Shown: one piece after another, positions 31,656 to 36,303 of the stretch
Layout of the letters: each line of letters opens with the position of its first letter
Position numbering within the stretch: the stretch's first letter is position 1
NCBI GenBank assembly: GCA_030699205.1
Contig: JAUYJY010000013.1
Span: 1 to 36,303, forward strand
Direction of reading: 5' to 3'
DNA from: Candidatus Pacearchaeota archaeon
Lineage (GTDB): Archaea > Nanobdellota > Nanobdellia > Pacearchaeales > GW2011-AR1
Length of the DNA: 36,303 nucleotides
The notes under the pieces: generated by a model
What the model was told of the DNA's origin: nothing
What the model saw: only the letters and a program-made list of their open reading frames with translations
Database searches by the model: none
Translations under genes and position numbers: made by a program

Positions 31656-34600
31656 ATGGAAAGAGATATAATTAAAAAACAAGTTAAAGCGATGAAGTTT
31701 AGTTTGATTAGTCCTGAACAGATTAAGAAGATTAGTTCTGCGAAGATTATCACGCCAGAGCTGTATGATATTGACGGATTCCCTGTTGATGGGGGTTTAA
31801 TGGATTTGCGTTTGGGTGCTATTGACCCCGGAGTTAGATGTAGGACGTGCGGAGGAAGATTGAAAGAGTGCCTTGGACATCCGGGAAGCATTGAACTTGC
31901 AAGACCTGCAATACATATAAAATATGTTCCGCTAATTGAATTATTTTTGAGAAGTTTTTGCCATAAATGCGGGAAGCTGACTCTTGACGAAGAAAAACAG
32001 AAAAAATATGGTCCTGCGGAAAGGGCAAAAAAGGCAAGAGATAAGAAGAAATGTCCTTTCTGCGACGAGGAAAGAGAAAAGGTGAGACTTGAGAAACCAA
32101 CCTCGTTTTATAGAGGAAGGAAGAGAATTTTCCCTAATGAAATAAGAGATTTGCTTGTGCAAATTTCAGATGAAGAAATTATGAAGATTGGAGTCAATCC
32201 TAAAACTTGCAGACCGGAGTGGGCAATTCTTGCACAATTATTAGTTCCGAGTGTTACTGTAAGACCAAGTATTACATTAGACAGCGGAGAAAGAAGCGAA
32301 GATGACCTTACACACAAGATTTCTGATATAATCAGGGCGAATCAAAGGCTTTGGGAAAACCTTAATGCCGGAGCACCAGAAGTAATTATAGAAGATTTAT
32401 GGGATTTGCTACAATATCACATTACAACTTTCTTTGACAACAATATTTCTAAAATACCTCCCGCAAGGCATAGAAGCGGACAGCCTTTAAAGACGATTAC
32501 AGAAAGAATAAAAGGAAAAGAGGGAAGGATTAGAAAAAATCTTGCAGGAAAGAGAGTTAATTTTTCTGGAAGAACAGTTATTTCTCCAGACCCTTTCCTT
32601 GAAATTGATGAAGTTGGAATCCCGTTGGAGATAGCTAAGATAATTACAGTTTCTGAAGGGGTGACAAGCCTGAATCTTGAATATGTTAAAAAATTAATAA
32701 TGAAAGGCGGGGAGCACCCAGGAGCAAATTACATTGTCAGACCTGACGGGAAGAAGAAAAGAATTACGGAAGATTTGAAAGAAGAATTGTGCAATGAAAT
32801 TCAGGCAGGATATAAAGTTGAGAGGCATTTAGTTGATGGAGATATTGTCTTGTTTAACAGGCATCCTTCACTTCATAAACAAAGTCTTATGGCCCATTAT
32901 GCAAAAGTTCTTCCATATAAAACGTTTAGATTGCATCCAAGTGCAGTATTTCCATATAATGCGGACTTTGATGGTGATGAGTGTAATATTCACTCGCCAC
33001 AGAATGAGGAGGCAAGGTCTGAATCTGTCTCCTTGTTGAATATTAAGCATAATATAATTTCTTCAAAGAATAATACAAACCTTGTGGGAAGTATTTCAGA
33101 TGCATTAACGGGAGATTACCTTATCGGAAAAAATGTTTTTGATAAACCAAATGCAGACCAAATGTTATTTTCTACGGGAATAATAAACAATTTAAAGAAA
33201 AAAGAAATTACTGGTGCAGAAATATTTGAACAAATTCTTCCTGAAAAATCAAATATTATAGTTCCAAGGGAAATTCTTGGATCAAATACGTTTGGTTCTG
33301 GAAAAGGAGAGATGGTCAAGTATATTGACAAAAACTTTGGAAGAGATATGGCGGTGAAAGTTATTAAAAGAGCATCTACTCTCGGTGTTACATATTTGAC
33401 AAGACACGGATATACTATTTCATTGAGAGACCTTGATGTTTCTCAAAAAGTTAAAGATATAACTAAGAATGTTATCGATGTTGCTGAAAAGAAAACTAAA
33501 AAAATAATTGAAGATTTTGAAAATGGAAAGTTTCAGCTTATCCCTGGAAAGAATGCTCATGAATCTATGGAACTTAATATTTCCCGGACGTTGAATGAAG
33601 TTAGAACGGAACTTGGAAAAGTCGTAAAAGATAATTTTCCAAAAGAAGGGAATGTCAGCAATATGATGACTCCCGGCGGGGGAGGAAGCATTCTTAACAT
33701 TACACAAATAGGGTGCAGTGTTGGACAACAAACTTTGTGGAATAAGCGTATTGAATTTGGATACTCTGGCAGAACATTGTCTCATTTCAGGAAGGGAGAT
33801 TTAAGTCCTGCCGCACGAGGATTTATTAAATCTTCATTTATTGATGGATTAAAACCTTCAGAATTTTTCTTTGGAGCAATAACCGGAAGAGATGGTTTAA
33901 TGGATACTGCTTTAAGAACTCCAAAGTCTGGATATTTATATAGGAGATTGGTAAGTGCATTGCAAGATCTTAAGTTAGAATATGATGAGACTGTGAGGGA
34001 TGCGTCTGAAAATATAATTCAATTTATGTATGGGGGAGATGGAAAAGATGTTTCAGGACTGCATTTAAATAAAAAGGTCCCTCCAGGAGAAGCGGTGGGA
34101 GTTATTACGGCACAAAGTTTTGGGGAAGCATCAACACAGATGGTTTTGAGAACATTCCACTCTGCAGGTGTTGCAGAAATGCAGATTACCTTAGGACTGC
34201 CAAGACTTATAGAAATATTTGATGCAAGAAAGGGACCATCAACACCTACAATGGAGATATATATTGATAAGGAAAATAATAATGAAAAAGATGCAAGAAG
34301 TATTGCTGAAAAATTGAAAGAATTTAAAGTTGAAGAAATCTCAGAAGAAATTAAAATGGACTTTAGCGGGAAAAAAATAGAAGTTAAATTAGATAATAAT
34401 TCATTGAAGACGGTTCATTCAGGAGTTCAGAAGATAGTTGACAGGCTTAATGAAAAAGGATTTGATGTTAGAACTAAAGATAATAAGATTATATTGGATA
34501 CTCCAGATTTAGGGTTTAGGGAAATGTATAAACTTAAAGAAAAATTAAGAAAGACAATTATCTCCGGAGTTAAAAATATTTCGCAAGTTATTGTTGCAAA

Positions 34601-35096
34601 TAGGGAAAAAGATTTTGTTATACTGACGGCAGGAAGCAATTTGAAAGAAGTTCTTGAGTTTAAAGGAGTAGACAGGGATAGAGTATTTACAAATAATCTT
34701 CATGAAATTGCGGATGTTCTTGGTGTTGAAGCGGCAAGACAGGCAATTGTTAATGAAATTCAAAAAGTTCTTGATGGACAGGGATTAGATATTAACGAAA
34801 GGCATCTTGATTTAATTTCAGATGCAATGACAAGTTCAGGAGTTGTTAAGGGAGTTACAAGAATGGGAATTATTTCTAACAAATCAAGTATTTTTGCAAG
34901 AGCTGCATTTGAGACTCCTGACAAGCAGTTTGTCAATGCAACAATACAGGGAAAGAAAGATATTTTGGCGTCGGTGATTGAAAATATTATGCTTAATCAA
35001 CCAGTTCCTGTTGGAACCGGTCTTCCCGGATTGCTTGTTAAAGTTACAGGTCCTTTGATTAATAAGAAGATTAAAAGGAAGTCTTCAAATAAATAA
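31656..35096 (+). CDS. rpoA: RNA polymerase subunit A, A' and A'' fused
   Basis: 1146 residues covering both parts that are separate genes in most archaea. The A' part (to about residue 795) has the zinc sites CRTCGG...CLGH and CHKCG...CPFC, and the catalytic NADFDGDECNIH near residue 435. The A'' part starts about residue 806 with PPGEAVGVITAQSFGE and FHSAGVAEMQITLGLPRLIE. Only about 12 residues link them, so the usual extra C-terminal piece of A' and N-terminal piece of A'' are missing. No frameshift or stop is seen at the junction. Fused A is known in Thaumarchaeota and a few other lineages. Confidence 0.96.
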   Translation: MERDIIKKQVKAMKFSLISPEQIKKISSAKIITPELYDIDGFPVDGGLMDLRLGAIDPGVRCRTCGGRLKECLGHPGSIELARPAIHIKYVPLIELFLRSFCHKCGKLTLDEEKQKKYGPAERAKKARDKKKCPFCDEEREKVRLEKPTSFYRGRKRIFPNEIRDLLVQISDEEIMKIGVNPKTCRPEWAILAQLLVPSVTVRPSITLDSGERSEDDLTHKISDIIRANQRLWENLNAGAPEVIIEDLWDLLQYHITTFFDNNISKIPPARHRSGQPLKTITERIKGKEGRIRKNLAGKRVNFSGRTVISPDPFLEIDEVGIPLEIAKIITVSEGVTSLNLEYVKKLIMKGGEHPGANYIVRPDGKKKRITEDLKEELCNEIQAGYKVERHLVDGDIVLFNRHPSLHKQSLMAHYAKVLPYKTFRLHPSAVFPYNADFDGDECNIHSPQNEEARSESVSLLNIKHNIISSKNNTNLVGSISDALTGDYLIGKNVFDKPNADQMLFSTGIINNLKKKEITGAEIFEQILPEKSNIIVPREILGSNTFGSGKGEMVKYIDKNFGRDMAVKVIKRASTLGVTYLTRHGYTISLRDLDVSQKVKDITKNVIDVAEKKTKKIIEDFENGKFQLIPGKNAHESMELNISRTLNEVRTELGKVVKDNFPKEGNVSNMMTPGGGGSILNITQIGCSVGQQTLWNKRIEFGYSGRTLSHFRKGDLSPAARGFIKSSFIDGLKPSEFFFGAITGRDGLMDTALRTPKSGYLYRRLVSALQDLKLEYDETVRDASENIIQFMYGGDGKDVSGLHLNKKVPPGEAVGVITAQSFGEASTQMVLRTFHSAGVAEMQITLGLPRLIEIFDARKGPSTPTMEIYIDKENNNEKDARSIAEKLKEFKVEEISEEIKMDFSGKKIEVKLDNNSLKTVHSGVQKIVDRLNEKGFDVRTKDNKIILDTPDLGFREMYKLKEKLRKTIISGVKNISQVIVANREKDFVILTAGSNLKEVLEFKGVDRDRVFTNNLHEIADVLGVEAARQAIVNEIQKVLDGQGLDINERHLDLISDAMTSSGVVKGVTRMGIISNKSSIFARAAFETPDKQFVNATIQGKKDILASVIENIMLNQPVPVGTGLPGLLVKVTGPLINKKIKRKSSNK

Positions 35097-35147
35097 AGCG
35101 AAGGATTTATATAGTAAATTGCAAAATTAGTTTTAAGTTCTACAAAT

Positions 35148-35567
35148 ATGGCAACGATAAATATGCAGACAATGAGGTATATTAATCTTTTAGATGATGT
35201 TGCGAGAGTTAAGGCGAGAAAGTGTTTTGTTTATAATAATGTCATCTACTTTGCTGTCCATCCAAGATTTCTTTCTAAGGCAATTGGCCAGGGAGGGAGA
35301 AATTTGAGAATAATCGGAGAGAGGTTGGGAAGAAGAGTTAGGATAATAAGGGATGTTTCTGCAAATCCTCGTGCGATTGAAAGCTTTATTGGTTCTATTG
35401 TTTCGCCTGTTGAATTTGTTTCTTTAGAGATTAAAGATGGTATTTTTATTTTAACTGCCGGCTCGAGGACAAGAGCTGCGAGCTTAATTGGAAGAAATAA
35501 AGTCAGGCTTGAAGAATTGAATAAAATCATAGAAGATTATTTTGGAAGAGGTCTGAGGATTATTTGA
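35148..35567 (+). CDS. nusA: NusA-like KH-domain transcription factor
   Basis: 139 residues, the short archaeal NusA form made of two KH RNA-binding domains: FLSKAIGQGGRNLRIIGERL (first GxxG loop) and ASLIGRNKVRLEELNKIIED (second, with a weaker GRNK loop). It lacks the bacterial N-terminal RNAP-binding and S1 domains. It normally follows rpoA and ribosomal protein L30e; here L30e is absent from the gap. A TATA box near 35108 suggests it can be transcribed from its own promoter as well as from the rpo operon. Confidence 0.94.
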   Translation: MATINMQTMRYINLLDDVARVKARKCFVYNNVIYFAVHPRFLSKAIGQGGRNLRIIGERLGRRVRIIRDVSANPRAIESFIGSIVSPVEFVSLEIKDGIFILTAGSRTRAASLIGRNKVRLEELNKIIEDYFGRGLRII

Positions 35568-35624
35568 TTCTTTTTGAGAGTGTGTGGATTGTCAGGTATT
35601 TATTATTCCTGAGAAAATTCAAAG

Positions 35625-35901
35625 TATAGCAGAAGACAAAATATATAGCAGAAGACAAAATATTTTGAACAGTTTTTTGTTCTTCCGCTAATAGTCTAAG
35701 ACAAATACAGTTCAATTATAAATGTCTTAGACTATAGATAATTCTAATAATTGGAACACTATTTGTCCAGAATTCTCTATCTGTACAATTCTGAAAACAA
35801 TTGTGCTAATCAACAGAATTGTCCATATTTTGAACAGTTTTTTGTTCTTCCGCTAATAGTCTAAGACAAATACAGTTCAATTATAAATGTCTTAGACTAT
35901 A
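35625..35901 (+). mobile_element. Nested element: A inserted in an A+B composite
   Basis: The outer composite begins 35625-35643, is broken by a full A unit (35644-35736) and resumes at 35737 with GATAATTC of unit B, ending at 35901. Total length is 277, exactly 186 plus 91. Comparing with intact composites, the empty site AAAATATAGATAA became AAAATA-TATAGCAG...GACTATA-GATAA, so the insertion fell at TATA with TA (or TATA) present on both sides. It lies between nusA and rps12. Confidence 0.93.
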
Positions 35902-35965
35902 GATTGTTTAAGGCAAAAAATCAATATGAAGAAAGCTTTAAAAACCAGTTTTTTCTAACGCTACT

Positions 35966-36303
35966 ATGGGTTTAATGAACGCAAAGAAATTTATTAAAAA
36001 TCGCAGAAAGTTTAGATGGAATGATAAAACTTTCAAGGCGAGAAAATTAAAGCTTAAAGAAAAATCAGATCCTCTTGGGAAATCGCATCAGGCAAAGGGA
36101 ATTGTTATTTCAAAGTTCCAAAAAGAAGCTGCACAGCCTAACTCGGCTATGAGAAAATGTTGCAAAGTTCAATTGGTTAAAAATGGACAACAGGTTGGAG
36201 TTTTTATCCCGGGTAATTTAGCACAGAAATTTGTTGATGAACATGATGAAGTTATTATTGAAAGAATTGGGGGGAAGCAAGGAAGATCTAAGGGAGATAT
36301 TAG
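35966..36303 (+). CDS. rps12: Ribosomal protein S12 (uS12), 3' end outside window
   Basis: The first 112 codons of the archaeal/eukaryotic form of S12 (S23e-like), which lies at the decoding centre. KSHQAKGIVISKFQKEAAQP, NSAMRKCCKVQLVKNGQQVG, FIPGNLAQKFVDEHDEVIIE and GGKQGRSKGDI are all characteristic. A TATA box (GCTTTAAAAACC, about 35934-35945) lies 25 to 30 bases before the ATG at 35966, so the gene has its own promoter downstream of the nested element. Confidence 0.96.
   Translation, partial: MGLMNAKKFIKNRRKFRWNDKTFKARKLKLKEKSDPLGKSHQAKGIVISKFQKEAAQPNSAMRKCCKVQLVKNGQQVGVFIPGNLAQKFVDEHDEVIIERIGGKQGRSKGDI

Noticed and set aside
1-35901. Reading the A elements as a CRISPR array.
   Set aside because: Copies are scattered kilobases apart with genes between them, not regularly spaced, and there are no cas genes.
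1-35901. Reading the A elements as plain transcription terminators.
   Set aside because: They occur upstream, downstream and between divergent genes in one fixed orientation, and one has inserted into another; this fits mobile DNA better, though some could also end transcripts.

Overview
This window looks like a stretch of chromosome from a low-GC archaeon, most likely a DPANN-type lineage (Woesearchaeota/Pacearchaeota-like; the lineage is inference). The archaeal evidence is direct: RNA polymerase subunits H, B and A in archaeal order, an archaeal NusA-like KH protein, ribosomal protein S12, a PRC-barrel protein, a TrmB regulator, a Hef-type helicase and nuclease, a tRNA with a bulge-helix-bulge intron, and TATA boxes lying about 25 bases before the start codon of most genes, so most messages are probably leaderless.

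Layout. 1-3400: split Hef (ERCC4 nuclease plus helicase) and a site-2-protease-like membrane protein without its zinc site. 3480-7400: a PRC-barrel protein, three paralogous small membrane proteins and a secreted Cys-rich protein. 7740-11800: two coiled-coil genes, HtpX, LemA and a membrane-anchored thioredoxin-like protein. 11990-17230: DEAD-box helicase, methyltransferase, cysteine desulfurase, a RecB-like nuclease with a probable Fe-S cluster, and a DUF5652-like protein. 17560-22090: nrdR and a B12-dependent ribonucleotide reductase carrying an intein, preceded by two NrdR boxes. 22550-26770: an accessory-looking region with a kinase-like protein, a convergent RelE-type toxin-antitoxin pair, a TrmB regulator divergent from an AlaE-like membrane protein, and an HRDC protein. 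26990-28100: thioredoxin, intron-containing tRNA-Lys and a GNAT acetyltransferase. 28206-36303: rpoH-rpoB-rpoA (A' and A'' fused)-nusA-rps12 (cut by the window edge).

The most striking feature is a family of short intergenic elements. Unit A is 93 bp, bounded by TATA on both sides and made of two hairpins. It occurs alone seven times, four more times as a 186-bp composite in which a second two-hairpin unit, B, sits inside A at a TA, and once more nested inside one of those composites. All twelve A copies point the same way although the neighbouring genes lie on both strands. A 73-bp relative, C (10386-10458), keeps the first-hairpin motifs (GCAGAAG and CTTCCGCTA, including the same A-C mismatch) but has a wholly different second hairpin. 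No transposase for the family is visible here. The family could be non-autonomous transposons inserting at TA, single-strand (HUH-type) REP-like elements, or oriented chromosomal signals. In at least two places their TATA ends appear to form part of the promoter of the next gene.
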